Source of the DNA: Dasyornis broadbenti
Taxonomy: Eukaryota; Chordata; Aves; Passeriformes; Dasyornithidae
Reading direction: 5' to 3'
DNA: 64,000 nt
Assembly: GCA_013397935.1 (NCBI GenBank)
Contig: VZRN01004245.1
Span: forward strand, 495,016 to 559,015
Part shown: in pieces, positions 11,861 through 24,799 of the stretch
Numbering within the stretch: the stretch's first letter is position 1
How the letters are laid out: the number at the start of each line of letters is the position of its first letter
The notes under the pieces: generated by a model
What the model saw: the letters and a program-made list of their open reading frames with translations, nothing else
Database searches by the model: none
Told to the model about the DNA's origin: nothing
Position numbers and translations under genes: made by a program

Positions 11861-14800
11861 AGGTTATTTACAATTTCCTTGGAGATGCTGCCAGTCCTGC
11901 TGACTTCACAGAGAAGTTCCCATAACGCTGCCCTATCACCATTGCTCTATGCACCTCTTCCAGTGCTGGTTAAAAAGTCTCCAGTGGTGCAGTTACATTT
12001 TATATGAAGCTTGAAAAACAACTGCCTTATCAGATTAGTTGTGGTCGTGCAGCCAGATTTCCAAGACACACGACCTTTTTTGAAAAAGAATGTTATATGA
12101 CATTAAACAGTACAGGAAATTTCCATTATAATTAGATCACTAACTGTGAGCACTCAAATGATGACGTGTGTTGCCCTCCTCTGGGTAGGAGGTAGGGATC
12201 TTTTTCCACTCCTGTGTGGTTCTGTTTTTTTTAAAGCATGCCCCATTTTTTGGCCAATATTTCTACTACTCCTCACCGTTCTGAAATCTCGACTGTGTAT
12301 GATCTATTGCTGAGTGTATAATGAGAGTCAAGTTTGCCAACACAGTCACTCCATTATCTCAGTCATTGCTCCATAAAGTGCTCTGAGATACCTTGAGTAT
12401 GAAAGGCCATACGTCTCTATAAATCCTGTTCTATTCTGTAGGGTGCCCAGGCTGTGCCAATGCATATTCAGTGTTCTGGGCGATGGGAAGAAAATGGGAG
12501 GGGGAAGAGGAAAAAAAAAACCCCATTCTTAACTGTATTCCACTGGCCTTTCTTTCTTCAGTACAAAACTGTTTTTGGATGTTTGACATTCACTCCTGAA
12601 ATTGTTTCAGGAGAGTTATAACTCTGTAATGAAACCTGGCAAAGAACTCCTTATGAGTACCAAGTCTTAAAGGACTGCTATCAAAGCAGCAGCTTCTTGC
12701 TTCTACAGCTGAAGCTAAAAGCTGTATTTTAAATTTTGGTTTCACGCATGTCATATTTATTGTACTACCAGAACTTTTCAAAGGTGATACCGAGCAGCTC
12801 CTTTCTCCTTTTACTCTTGCAGAGCACTGCTAAGGTCTGGAAGCAGTCACACGACTCTCTCAATCCTCTTGATTTCTCCAATCACCTTTTTGGGGCACAT
12901 TAAACTGTAATTATGTTCATTTGCTGTGAGTTTTAAGCCTGTTCCAGGCTCTTTAAAGGTCTTTTGTGGGTGTTGGATTGCAGACACGGGACAGACGTTC
13001 CACAAGCTTTTCTGATTAACATCCCCCTCTTGCCTACACAGGCCAGAAGAGCAAGAGATGTCTCATACTCCATAAAAGAATACATGACCATAAAGAAGAT
13101 CAAATTCTTGCACGTGATTTGATTTCTGAGCAGTTTCCTATATGCTTTGATAAAACAAAATTAAGAGGGACTAAATTCAGCTATAGGGCTGCCTTAGCGT
13201 TTCAAAATACGGCTAATTAAGTGAACTTGAGCAAAGAATGTAATTGTCCTGAGGATGTAACTTGGCTGGAAACCTCTCAAGAGCTGGCATAATATTTTGG
13301 CAATAATGTTCCTGGCAAGGCCAGAATCAGGATGTGAAGAATGAAGGAAAGTGAAAAAAAAAAGAAAATAGAAGAAAAGTAACTTTTTCATGTAAGATAA
13401 TTTGTGTGAAGTAGAGGTGATTACAGGTGACATTAAGGTGCAAAGTCAGAACGTGATCTGGATTCAGTCACTTCAGTGAATCACAAATTTTTATGACTTC
13501 AGTGTGGGGAGAAGAGCCATGCCCATGATTCTGGACTTTGTGTTATGTGCTGTGATCGTATTTGAATCGAGAGCTGCACCATAACATAGCTCCACATTTG
13601 GCTTCGTATAAAAATATTTAATATACTTCTGATTTTGCTCCATCCCTGGTCTCTCTTCTTGATGTCCTAGGATCCTTACAAGCCCTGTGCTCTTCTTATG
13701 GACTATCTGACGGATTTAGCATGCCAATAAAGCAGACATCTATCTCGAGGTGCATTAATTGTAAGTTGAATGGATGGCTGCACACCTTCGGTATTCTGTT
13801 TTTAATGTTGTCATGGGTGTCACCTCTGTTTCCAGTTTTTGGGTTTATTGCGCTTCCATTTTCTGCCATTTTCTTGAAAAGCAGAGGGTAGAGCTCTGCT
13901 GTGATGAATGAGCTGGGGAGCCCATAGCTCAGGCAGTAGTTTGTTCAAAGATTGACCACTGAATGTAAAGTACGCGCGGCAAGAACGGTTTTGATATGAT
14001 CCATTGTCGAATGTGCAATGATTCATTTTCCTTTTCTAAATATGCTATCCTGCCTGCAGTTCCACAATTTGTCACATTTTTCTATTAATAAGTACCCAGA
14101 AGGACAAAAGCCCGAGCAGGCTTTCCAAAGTTCAGTACGAAATAAATTAATATATAAGAAATATCCTCTTGACATAAGAGAACACGCACCTGACAGCACA
14201 CCACGTAAATTAGCAGCTTCTGAGGTGCTAGCTGCAAAATGATAGCACATGGAAAGCTTTTCCAAAAGGGTGATATTGAGAGCTGAATGGGAATTTCATG
14301 AGCATTTGGGAATATTTGGCTCTCATTTTGGGTTATTTTATTCATAGCTCTGCCTGTGAAGAGGCATGTGCCCGTATTTATGGGGACATCGTGTTTAAAC
14401 CCAAGCAGGTGCTGTTGCCAGCCTCAGATGAGAAAAAGTGGGTAAACACTCACTTTACGCTGCCTCTCTTCGGCAAAGTTATAATCACATGATAAAAGTT
14501 AATCTCGTGTTTCTGTTCTTTACTGGGTGGGGGGCACAGTACCCTGGGCTCTCCAGCAGATGTGTGGCTGCGCTGCTCTGCGGCCCCAGGCTGCGAGGTT
14601 CATGGCCAAGTTGCCCGAGGAATCTCCGATCCTGAAATACTGCACCACGCAGGAATCTGCGGGGTTTGAAACAAATTAAAGGGAAAGAAGAGTTTGTGTG
14701 TTTTATCCTACCCGAGCAAAGCCTCCTTGCTGCTGATTCCACGGCGAAGATCAGGGGGGTGGTGGTGGCTCAGGCAGCGATAGCGCTGGATTGAAAACGA

Positions 14801-17049
14801 GCCAGGCTGGTAGAGATCCAGGGTAAAGAGTGCTAGCTGAGAAAAAATGAAAAGGTAACCACATATGGCTGAACAGCTGCTTTCAAATTCATAAAATATC
14901 TTCTTTAATCCCTGCAGCTTTCTTGGCTTTTTCCTCCTAATACTGCTCTTTACAGAAAACACTGTGAAAATCATTCTGGTTTTTATTGTAATTTCCCCCA
15001 AATATTAAATCACTTCCATTTCAAGTTTATAGTTTTGGCTTTCGCCAGAATACCCCAAATGCAGAAGTAAATAATTCTTGAGGGGTTAAACAGAGTTTCG
15101 AGTCATAAACTGGAGAGAGAGTGAAGGAGAAGAAGAATTGTTCTATCGTAAGTCAGATTATTTATTCTTGTAGGGTGGTATGATTTTTTTTTTCTTACTG
15201 CTTGTGCTGCAGCAAACTTCAAACATATGCATGGTTTTATACATAGCCCAAATAAGGGAATTTTTCTTGCCTCAGTCTCAGCATAATAATTTTTAACAAC
15301 ACTAACTTTCTCTACTTTGCCTCGAAATTCTCAAAGCACATTTAAGACATTAACTTATTAAATTTGACAACACACCTAAAGGGAGAGAAAATATTCCAAT
15401 TTTCAGCCATGAAATGCAGTGATTGCTACAGTGCTCATACAATAGGGAGGGTAGGAGAGAATAGAGATTGAATCCAGGGGAGTGGCTCCTGTCCATGATA
15501 GCCTTAATCCATTAAAACTTTAATATAGTTCAGTTTAATAGGAAATATTTACAACTGAATTGTCTATCTGTACAAAAGCACCTTATTTTTCTTCTAATAT
15601 ATACTCATTTTTATTTCGGTTCTTATTAGCTGTGGGAAGTGTAAGTCAAACTAAAATTCTAATATTTTTTTTTTCTGAGAAAAAGGTCATGTTTCAGAAA
15701 TTGATTTTCCTTTCAGGTTTTCAATAAATGAATTTCTTTCAGAAGACATTTTAAAGAACAATGCGTTTTTCAGGATTTTCTCTACAATCGCGGTTTTTTA
15801 AGTCCTTCAACCAAATTGATGAGAGAAACGCTTTTATTTTCAAATTTAGATGGTGATTTTCTTGACTGAGTTGGGTTTTAATATTATTTTGTTTTACTGC
15901 CTTTTGAACAGAAGTCAAACTGAAAACGCTGCCCAAAACTCAGCTTTTTTGTGCCAGAAGTGCTCTGGAGTCCAGACACAGGTGCTGGTTTGGGTATGGG
16001 AAGCAGTACATTCGCATCATGATAACAATTTCTCTTCCGCTGCTTTTTTGTGGAGTCATTGATTTGATCTTGCTACAAGTGCTTTGTCCAGCACTTTGCC
16101 ACTTGGACATGGATGTAGACTCACGGATCCTAATTTTTTTTTTAAAGCGTTTTGGGTGTTTGTGACCAGACTTTTCAAATCTCTCCCAAATCTCCCTGGC
16201 AGAACAGCTAGGGACCCACTGAGGTTCCCATTGACTTCATGCACGTTTGAAGAAATCTGTCATGGATTGTAACCGATGTGAAAGAGAAAGAAGTTCCAGT
16301 GAAGTGGCCTTTTTGCCCCTAAAAACCTTTAACACCTTCACTCTTGGACCTAGAGCACCCGAAGCACTTCAGGAGGAGAGGTCCCTTCAGTGTTTAATGC
16401 TTCTCAGTGTTTCAGGGGCATTTGGACAACGCCTTTATTAGCATTCTTTAGCTTTCGGTCAGCCCAGGAGTTGGAATAAATGATCACTGCAGGTCATCGT
16501 GAACAGAATTATATCCTTTTATTATTGTTATTACCACTGTACTGTAAATATCATATTAATGCTCTATCAGAAATAATTGTAAAGGTCGTTCTTTTACAAA
16601 CAGAGAAGTGCAGATTACTTCAAGCTTTGTTTCCCTTCATGTAGTAGTCTTTTATATGTGTTTTTCTATGAATAATCTCAGTTTGACAGTACATTTTGCA
16701 GAAGGGAAAAAAAAAAACCTCCAGAGTTACGACCACGTCAGCCCTTGGCAGCTCAGTAGATCTGTATTTTCCTATTTTCTCCCAGCACACGGGAGTTTAA
16801 TAGCTTCCCTGTAGAACAGGAAGTTTAGACCTGGTCTTTAAAGGCCTGTGTCCTATTCCAGAGGAGACCTCTATCATTATTGCAGCTCCGCTGCCAGCAC
16901 GGAGCACGCTGTCAGAGTCCTCCAGGTAATACCCTTATTACGTGTGTCATTAGAGGACGTTTGCCATATCTGCTTCAACACCGCAGACATTTTAAGTAGG
17001 TTATTCCATCACTTTGCCATTTTGATTATGACAACAAAATGACACCATA
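11861..17049. other. Unique noncoding sequence
   Basis: No gene or clear repeat was found. Short mixed-frame ORFs under 100 codons occur throughout. At 16,227-16,240 'cccattgacttcat' recalls the core of palindromic amniote repeats, but the flanks do not support a call. Confidence 0.5.
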
Positions 17050-17700
17050 TTGAAATGGATTTTGGAAAGAAAGGCTAACTGTCCAAAGAGGTCCATGCTC
17101 GCTCTAATTAAAATTGGCTTAGGTGGCACAACCTTCATAATTCAGACTATGGCTATGAAGGATATGCATGTTGAAAGCGCTCTTTGCTCATTAGTGCTAT
17201 TTCTGTCAGACACTGCTACCTGCTCTTTTCTTAATGAATGCTAAGCCATCTCTTTAGAAGATTGTGCTGCTTCCCTGAACTGAGGGAACTGTCTTATTTC
17301 CTCCCAAGTTCGTTGAGAGTAAAATCGGGGAGTCACCTCTTTGACATTTCCCAACCTCTGTACTTATTTATCTCTTTGAGACCCTGCGCTCCAGAGATAT
17401 CACTGTCTTAATTAAGAAGAAGGATGTGACCATGGTAAATTGACTGATTCCATTGATTAAGGACTAGCTGTACAAGTAACATTGATTTTAACAGTGGGTC
17501 TACATAAATGTAATTGTTCGAACATGGGGCTGCATAATTATGGTGATGTACGAGAATAGTTGGTTTGTCCTTTTCAACCTTCACTAACATTCTTTTGCAT
17601 GGTAATGTACCTCGTTCAATTAGCAGAAATCTTAAATGTTACAAAATGTCTTTTGTGAAGGCACACAGTAATCATTATGGTCTAATTTAATCTAACAGCA
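17050..17700. promoter_or_regulatory. Candidate conserved noncoding (enhancer-like) block
   Basis: Non-repetitive AT-rich sequence with closely packed homeodomain-type cores: 'ctctaattaaaattg', 'cttaattaagaag', 'ttcaattagcag' and 'tgcataattatggtg'. A POU/SOX-like site 'ttttgcatggtaat' lies at 17,593-17,606. It contains no simple repeats and no convincing ORF. This texture is typical of developmental enhancers in vertebrate gene deserts. The call is an inference from composition and motif density only; such cores are frequent by chance in AT-rich DNA. Confidence 0.25.
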
Positions 17701-20118
17701 TCAGACAGATACATCTCTTTCTTTTCGTTTCTGTGTTTCTAGATTTTTCTCCCCTACCTCTTTTTTTTCGCTTTTTAGGAGTGGTCATACACCCATAAAT
17801 TAAAAAAAAAAAAAAAAAAAAAAGGGAAAAAGAGCTTTCTTTGCTCTACCCAATTTGTAAAATGTATGATTTTGAGCAAGAACCCACAGAGCTAAATCAT
17901 GATTAGGGGCAATTTGTTTTCTTCTTTCACCTGGACATATTCTTCATCTACTCAGCAATTTCATCAGCCCTACCTCTGGTGGAAAAAAAATTGCATTTTT
18001 CCCCAAATGTGGGCAAATATCATGTCTTTTTTCTAATTAACCATCCGACTGTCTGTGTCTCATCTCCATGTTCCCCTAAAACCACGGTAGGCTTGATTGC
18101 ACATTTCTGAAATCCTTTTTGTGAGGCATTCATAAGGCTTTAGTGCATGCCTTACTTTTCATGCAAGTCACTAAGCAGAATTGGGAGAGCCAGAAATTTA
18201 AAGAAAGAAGTGGAAGAAAGCAGCACAAAAGCTGAGGTTTTAAGTGCTGCAATAAATATGTGGACCAGTTTCTGAGTATAGAACTTGTGCTACCAGTTCA
18301 TAATTATTTTTTATGGTGTATTCTCCAGACAGAGCAGAACTCCGTGGGGCATTAGGTTGTTAAGTCTTTTGGGCAAGAGCTGTCTCTTGGCAAAGTGTTT
18401 ATATGACTGGTGAGAAATCCTTGGTAAGGAGTAATAACTTAGTTTTGTAGGGTTGTTTATTTGCCCAAAACCTGTGATTTTGTAGCACCGTAACTTGCTT
18501 GGAGCTCTGAGTCAAAGAGCTCAGCCACCGGCTTCCCTTCTCCTTCCATGTTTTAGTGTCCATTTTCAGTAAGAGAAAAACTGGGCGTCTTGGTGTTCCC
18601 AAACTGCCTTGAGTTTACCATTTTGATAAAATGGTGCTGCTTCTGACTGGAAGGTGCAGATATAACTGAAACCTTGGTTCGATGAATGATACAGTTTGAT
18701 GCAGGAGATTCATGTGGATTGAGGGACTCGCTCTCGCCAATTTTGGATAACGATCTCCTCTTCATCACCCCAAAGCCCAACAAGTCAAGTGGCCCTCCAA
18801 AGCATGTGGACAGACGGACAGAAACGTGTCCTGCTTGTCCTGAAAACGTTTTTGCTGAGATGAGTTCTGCAGCCGATCGCTGCCCAGGCTGTGTCACACA
18901 GTCCTGAACCAAAACTTTGCTGTCGTGCTGGACACTTCCGATAATGCTGTGCTCGTTGAATCACAGGTGCCCTTGAAAAGTTCCATTTACCTTTGTTTCC
19001 CTGCTACAAAATGCATCGATATTTATTCCCCATACCTGCAGCAGGAAGCACTTTGGATAATCGGTCCCTTCCATCCTATCAAAACCGGGCAAAACCCGTC
19101 CTTGCAGTACACGATGGATCTAAAGGAGAACGAAAGCCTCCAGCAATCAAGTATGCACACAAGTTAAGAGAAGTGACACCAATGCACACACTCCAGCACA
19201 TATACATGCACACGCACAAAAAAATCATATCCTGGATTTAAAAGGCTTCAGGATTAAAGGCCCAAGGGGCTTAAAACTTAAAGAAATATTTCTTCCACCT
19301 CATTGCATATTCATGAGTGAGTATTTTGGCAAGCAGGCTGAGCAAAATAGCTTACAGAATTATGGAAGGGAGATTATTGTTGATTCCTGTGTGCCACAAC
19401 AGCGCTTTCACAGAGAGAAAGGAAAATGTAAATAATCATCCAAACGACTGCATTGACACAGGTAAGTCTGAGGGCCCATTCCAGCTCGGGTCTTGTTACC
19501 AATTTTTGATCCATGTGAGCTGCAAAGCTCGGAAAAGGGGCACTCCAGGGGCCAGCCCTTTCCAGAGACAGGGTAAAAGGCAAGAGAGGAAACCTGTCCC
19601 GCACAACACAAGGTTGCAGAGGCGGCTTTCCCACGGCTTTTCTCTGCTGGTTTTTGTTTAGAGCTCCCACCAGACACCAGGGGTTTGTGTAAGGTTCTCA
19701 TGTATTGCACCAAATTTGCTCTCGATTGCTGTGCAAGATGAAGAGTTGGCAGAGGCTAGATTTGATCTCAAGGGTTTTCATTCTTTTATGACCAACCACC
19801 TCTGCTGTGCTGGTAACTCATCTGGATTTTTCTGGTTTTCGGTTGGTTTTTTTTTTTTTTTTGGCTCTCGTATATTTTGCCAAGACTCTATAGTGTCTGA
19901 AAATCTTTTGGGGTAGAAAAACGTTTTCCTCTGCTTCACTTTGGCAGATCCCATGAAAAGACATTACGCTAATGCTTTATAAACCTGATTAGCAAGCAAG
20001 GTTCAAGAAATTTCAGAGATAAAACTGAGCAATATTAATGAGACAAAAGTAGAGTCTAAGAATAATAGGTAAATAACACGATTAAAATAGCAAGAAAGAA
20101 ACTCAGTGAAGAAGCACC
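17701..20118. other. Unique noncoding sequence with a 22-A run
   Basis: Poly-A of 22 at 17,802-17,823. The several ORFs of 60-120 codons at 18.4-19.7 kb overlap on both strands and show no family resemblance. No repeat family was named. Confidence 0.5.
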
Positions 20119-20141
20119 AAAAAAAAAAAAAAAAAAAAAAA
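20119..20141. repeat. Poly-A homopolymer, 23 bases
   Basis: An uninterrupted A run, about 60 bp upstream of a tiny assembly gap. No retroposon body is recognisable upstream. Confidence 0.95.
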
Positions 20142-20176
20142 GCAATTTGCCACTTATGTACCTTTACTCAAATTGA

Positions 20177-20226
20177 CTTAATTTACATAAAAGAAAAGTG
20201 NNCTTAATTTACATAAAAGCAGAGTG
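20177..20226. other. 2-N gap flanked by a 24-bp direct duplication (probable assembly artefact)
   Basis: The 24 bases at 20,177-20,200, beginning 'cttaatttacataaaag', recur almost exactly at 20,203-20,226, separated only by NN at 20,201-20,202. The two copies differ at two positions near the end. This is what happens when two contigs with an unmerged overlap are abutted. The true sequence probably holds a single copy. A biological tandem duplication is possible but less likely given the N bases exactly at the junction. Confidence 0.85.
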
Positions 20227-21362
20227 AACAAAGAATAGCTTCTTTAAAAAAGCACAGTTTGCCTGTATTCTCTGGTAGCAGGCAGCAACACTGAAGACAA
20301 AGTTCCTGCTACCTCTGAAAGCAGAAATGGTGCTTAGCAGCGTGAAAAAGGCAACAACACAAAGAACAAACCCTCTGCTACATCCAGTACACGAGACATA
20401 CCAGGATTCAGTATCAGCCTTGATTTCTGACATGAGAGCACACAGTTTGCAGTAAAAAAATAAAAACTTTTTTTTTTTTTTTTCTTTTCCTATTAGCAAA
20501 GGAGTAGCTCTCTTGGAAGTGGAAGCTCCGTGTTGCTCCAGTTGCTGCAAGGATGGGTCTTGTGGTGAGACCAGGAGAAAAGTGGTGTGAATTTCATCCA
20601 GAAAGCCTGTTTCCAGGTTAAAAGAGCACAGATTTCATGAAATAACTTCCTTCAAAGTTTTCATTTACTTTCACCAAGAGACTCAACAATATCTATACTC
20701 AACAGAAATATTTCCAGTTTATGCAGAGCCAGGGTCTCTTTACCTCTCCTGATGCACTGTTTCTCGTACCAAATAGTTATTTAAATGAAATTGTCTAGTT
20801 TTAGTGCGTCGTGCTTTTCTTTCTCTTTTTCTTTCTTTTTTTTCCTGCCTCCCCAGTCTCGTGTCTTTGTGGGTTACATCCCTTTCCCTTGGGAAAGGAA
20901 CACTTGGCACCGTCTCTCCCTGGTGAGCTGGTGGATCCGTTTCCAAGGGCACCAAACCCATGGCTCTTGGCTGTCATTTCAGGCACAAACTCAGGTGCTG
21001 CCTGATCTTTGCAGAGACTTTTGGACCCCAGGGGCACGACAGGGAAACGAGGCATTGCTGTGTCCCTCCTGCAAACCAGCAAACACGCACCTGGGGCAGC
21101 CCCAGCCATCTTTGACATGTGCAGGGTGGAATTCTAAGTCATGATGTTGTATTTTATATTCCTTGGCAGTGCTGAGGCCGACCTTCCTGCCCTCTGGAAT
21201 TATGAGTGGAGACAGAAGGACGTTAGGAAACCTGAGGAGAGGGAGGAGAAGACACAGCCAGAGCACAGCCTTGCTCTAGAATGGTGCCTGCCCTGAGCAG
21301 CCTTTGACTGTGAAATAGCAGAGGTTCTCTCTCACTCCCATTTATACATATTTTTACTTATA
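20227..21362. other. Unique noncoding sequence
   Basis: A C/T-rich tract lies at about 20,813-20,845. ORFs near 100-120 codons on both strands across 20.7-21.2 kb are mutual shadows with no domain signature. Confidence 0.5.
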
Positions 21363-21409
21363 TATATTATTTTATCTGGTATATATGCATTTATATTGTT
21401 TTATCTGGT
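21363..21409. repeat. Two-copy AT-rich repeat, 29-bp period
   Basis: tatattattttatctggt (21,363-21,380) is repeated as tatattgttttatctggt (21,392-21,409), 17 of 18 bases identical and 29 bp apart. It lies within a TATA-rich low-complexity patch and is probably a local slippage duplication. Confidence 0.7.
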
Positions 21410-23062
21410 TAAAAGCTCCAGAGCAATGTATTTCCCAGTGCTTCCTCTGTGTTTGAAGTAACACCACCAACTGAATTTCCACTGACAACCTGCAATTGCT
21501 TCAGCAGAGAGCAAAGCACAACCCAAAAGTTCAGGGAAGGGTTTGTACCTTAGACAAGGCCATTTCCCACCAGCCGCAGGATTAGTGTGGGAATGAGGGG
21601 AAATATGGCTGAGGGCTATATTTGATGGCAATTCACAGCACTTCCATCCCAGAGGAGGTTTGTGGATCTGCAGTGTACAATACCCTACGCTCAGTTTTAT
21701 TGTACTGACCCCACTTTGAAATAAAGTGTTATTGTGAATATAAAACTCATGCTATTGAAAATATTCCTAATATTATGGGTTTAAAGACAGATATTTTTTT
21801 TTAAATATTTTTTTTTTTATTTTGAATGGATTTTTTGGTGAGATTATCCCTCTGTCTTGAGCCTTTGCAAGGATGACTGTGGTATGGATTAGAAATGTCT
21901 CTCATCTTCGTCTCACTGACACTGAACAAGGACTAAGATGGTTTTTGTGAGGAATTGTAATACTGAGCCCACAATTAACATTTCTTACACTTCCAATTAG
22001 ATGCTACAACTTGACCCTTCTGCCATTGATTTTATTAATAATCTCCTCTTTTATCTTTCTGAAAATATTCCCGCTTGTTCTTAAATCAAATGAGAGCACT
22101 GTGAGCGCAGCTCATTGGCACCACTCTTTGGAGTACTGGGATCTTGAAAAACTGTTTCCATTTCTTGAGAGCCTTCCATTTTCTCTTGTAAAAGTTACAA
22201 ATCAGACTCAACCTTTCAAAAGGAAATACTGGAAGCTTGGTTGTAGAGTTTTGAACATGTTAGATACGAACTAAATTTTTAGGAGTTGACTGTAGGTCTG
22301 TGAACATTAAAGTCGTTAGGAGGTAGCTCGTAGAACTCACAACTGACACAGAGAAATGTGCAGTTTTCAGAAAGTGAAACAGGATGGTGAATTTCTCCTA
22401 AACTACATTTTTAAAACTGATATCTGATTCATGTAAAATCTTGCCATTTTCAAGTATTTAATATGCATCCTGACACAACTGACAAAAAATTTTCATATTA
22501 GTTTGATCAACTGTTTTGAATAAGGAGAGAAAAGTCTTCGTTCTTTGGGAATGTTTAAATACTGATCTGGTAGCACTCCTGTACCGCTTTGAGAATTTCT
22601 TCCACAAGATGCCCTTTGTCAGAGCTCTGCTTTTTGTGGATTGGTGTCCTTTTTGGTTTTTTTTTTTAATTCCCAGACTCTAGGCTAGTGTTTCCAAAGG
22701 CATAGAGACCAAAACTCTCCCACTGCATCTCAGAAATATCAGATCTGCAAAAGAATTGACAGATGAAAAACAGAATTCAGGGGAAATTTTTTGCTCTCCA
22801 GTCTAACTCATGAAACAATATATTTAGGGGTGAGTATCCAGAAAGCATCTTATTTCCTGGGTCATAAGGGCATAAATAAATGATTAAGACAAATTTCTAA
22901 TAACCAAACTGGCATTTGTTCTTCTAACCCATTTCAGAAGTTTTTACTCAAATGCCATAAACTTTCCTTCAATGCAAAGAACCTTGGATCCAAAAGAAAT
23001 TCCATGTTTTTTCACTTTGGTTGGTTTTGTAAGATGTCTAGTTTGAGGAAATTAGCTAAGCC
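21410..23062. other. Unique noncoding sequence
   Basis: No gene or named repeat. T-rich patches lie at about 21,793-21,825 and 22,658-22,668. Confidence 0.5.
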
Positions 23063-23335
23063 AAGCTTGTCTTCCCGCAAAAGTCACACCAAAGTAATTT
23101 GAGTCGCTTTATAAATCGATTTTGCTAAACCGATGCAAACACTTGTTTGGACACTCCTAAATTGATTTTGTCCTGGCTTATATTGATTTAGCTTAAGTCA
23201 GGAAGGAATTCACTTAGGATAAATTAATGCAAGTCTGAAATAAAAAGTGCCCGCATAGGGTTTGCATGGGCTCGCTAGATTGATTTTAAAATGCACTTTT
23301 AATTAAAGCAATGTAACTTTGTGTAGGCCAGGCCC
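23063..23335. mobile_element. Ancient non-autonomous fold-back DNA transposon (MITE-like)
   Basis: The two ends form imperfect terminal inverted repeats. The left end reads gcttgtcttcccgcaaaagt, and the right end read in reverse complement is gcctggcctacacaaagtta. Inversion continues inward: 'ctaaaccgatgcaaac' on the left faces the reverse complement of 'gtttgcatgggctcgctag' on the right, and 'ggacactcct' faces the reverse complement of 'aaaaagtgcccg'. The element is therefore a roughly 270-bp near-palindrome without coding capacity. Its ends (GTCTACAC...GTGTAGAC type) and the 'taaaccgatgcaaac' interior resemble old DNA-transposon families common in reptile and bird genomes. The superfamily is uncertain (hAT-like is my guess), and no clean target-site duplication is visible. 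The copy is strongly diverged. Confidence 0.68.
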
Positions 23336-23938
23336 AACACCACAGAGAGAAACCTTTGGCTTGCAGAAATGATGAGCTCTTGAGAGGGTTCTAGTTCAAG
23401 ATATTGCAAAGTTCCTGCGCTGATACTTGAAACAGTTTACAGCAACTTCGCAAGTGTATAGATCTCCCTCTTCAGAGCAAATAAACCTCTTCTGACTCCC
23501 TCAATTTCCTGGGTTTTTTTCCAATCATCGGTATTGTTTCCCTTATCAGAATTCAAGAACAGTGTGAAACAAAACCTGATTTCTGAACTTAAAGACCTTT
23601 GAAAAACCTGTCCACAGACTTTAGCTTTTCCGCTCTCCGCTGCCTTTAAGCAAAACCATTTCCAGGACAGCCACCTCCGCATCACACAGGCATTGATTCT
23701 GAAACAGGCAAGCACCACTTGCATGTTGGGGACTAATTTCTCTTTGAGGCACAATAGGACATTTGCTGGCTTCGTAACTAATGCTGTCCTGCTAATGCAA
23801 GGCAGTCAGCTTTCATCGTGCTGCTAATTGTTGAATTTCCGTGCGCACTTCAATACACAATTACCAATTTCTCCTCAAATCTATTTGTCCAGCAAAGAGG
23901 GTCTAGACACCAGTGCCCTTGCAAAGTAACCCCGGGTA
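23336..23938. other. Unique noncoding sequence
   Basis: No repeat or gene seen. One minus-strand ORF of 105 codons lacks any recognisable signature. Confidence 0.5.
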
Positions 23939-24799
23939 ATGGTTTGGAAAACAGGCTGTAACCTTCGTGATTCTGTCTGGAATTGGCAATCAAAATCCGA
24001 GTTTATGCAGAAACCTCTATCTCAGAATGTGCCTTGTTTGCTGAACTCTTGCTTGATGCAAAGTACAGTTGGAGGGAATCTGCATTACAGATTGGCACGT
24101 AGAAATCCCTCCCATACCCAGCTCCCTGATCTCCCAGGAGCAGAAAATAACAAAATTACACGTTTTCAGAGACAAAGCTGTTCAGGGGACAGCAATCATA
24201 GCCGGTGCTGGAAGGGGCACCCGTGCTGGAGAGCTGCTTTAGTTCACGTTCGGAGATTGCCCTCTGGAGCTGCGTTGTTTCTGTGGTGTTCCCGCTTCTT
24301 CCCTTTGATTGCTCTGCAGGGAATACGATGTCCCAGATTCCTGAAGTTCAGCTCACTTACGAACCGGGAGACCTTTCCTAATTGTAGACCTGGCAAAGAG
24401 ACTCCGGCATTGCTGACACAGCCAGCTGCATTTTCCATGGAAGAGTTGTCATCTCTCTGCTGCCATCTAAACAAGCAGCTGAGTTTGGCCAGCACCCATC
24501 AATTTCTGCTACAAGTAGTAAAACAGACAACGGATAACCTTCATCTGCGTGGTCACCGTGATGTCCTGTCTTACCTTCGATTTTCTACACACAAAAAAAT
24601 TAGTTTCTTAAACCTTCCCACTTTTTGTTCGTATTATTGCACTTGGCACTGTCTCCAAGCTGTATCTTTGCTAAAGTCTGGCTTTGGAAAGAGTGGGGCA
24701 GAAGATTGCCGTCTCTTAGGTAAAGCATTCCCACCAACACCTTCTAGAATGAGGTTTGCCCTTCTGCTGCTGCAAGTACTTGACGTGTCCTATTTGTAA
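23939..24799 (+). other. 861-bp open reading frame of doubtful coding status
   Basis: An unbroken ORF of 286 codons, the longest gap-free and non-repeat ORF in the window. The product would be about 32 kDa, rich in Ser, Leu and Cys, with scattered Cys/His not in a zinc-finger spacing. It has no signal peptide, membrane pattern or domain that I recognise. There is no CpG island or promoter upstream, and no Kozak-quality start (gtaatggtttgg around the ATG). The composition looks like translated noncoding DNA. It could be a chance ORF, a decayed single-exon gene or an exon-bearing lncRNA segment. I favour chance. Confidence 0.12.
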
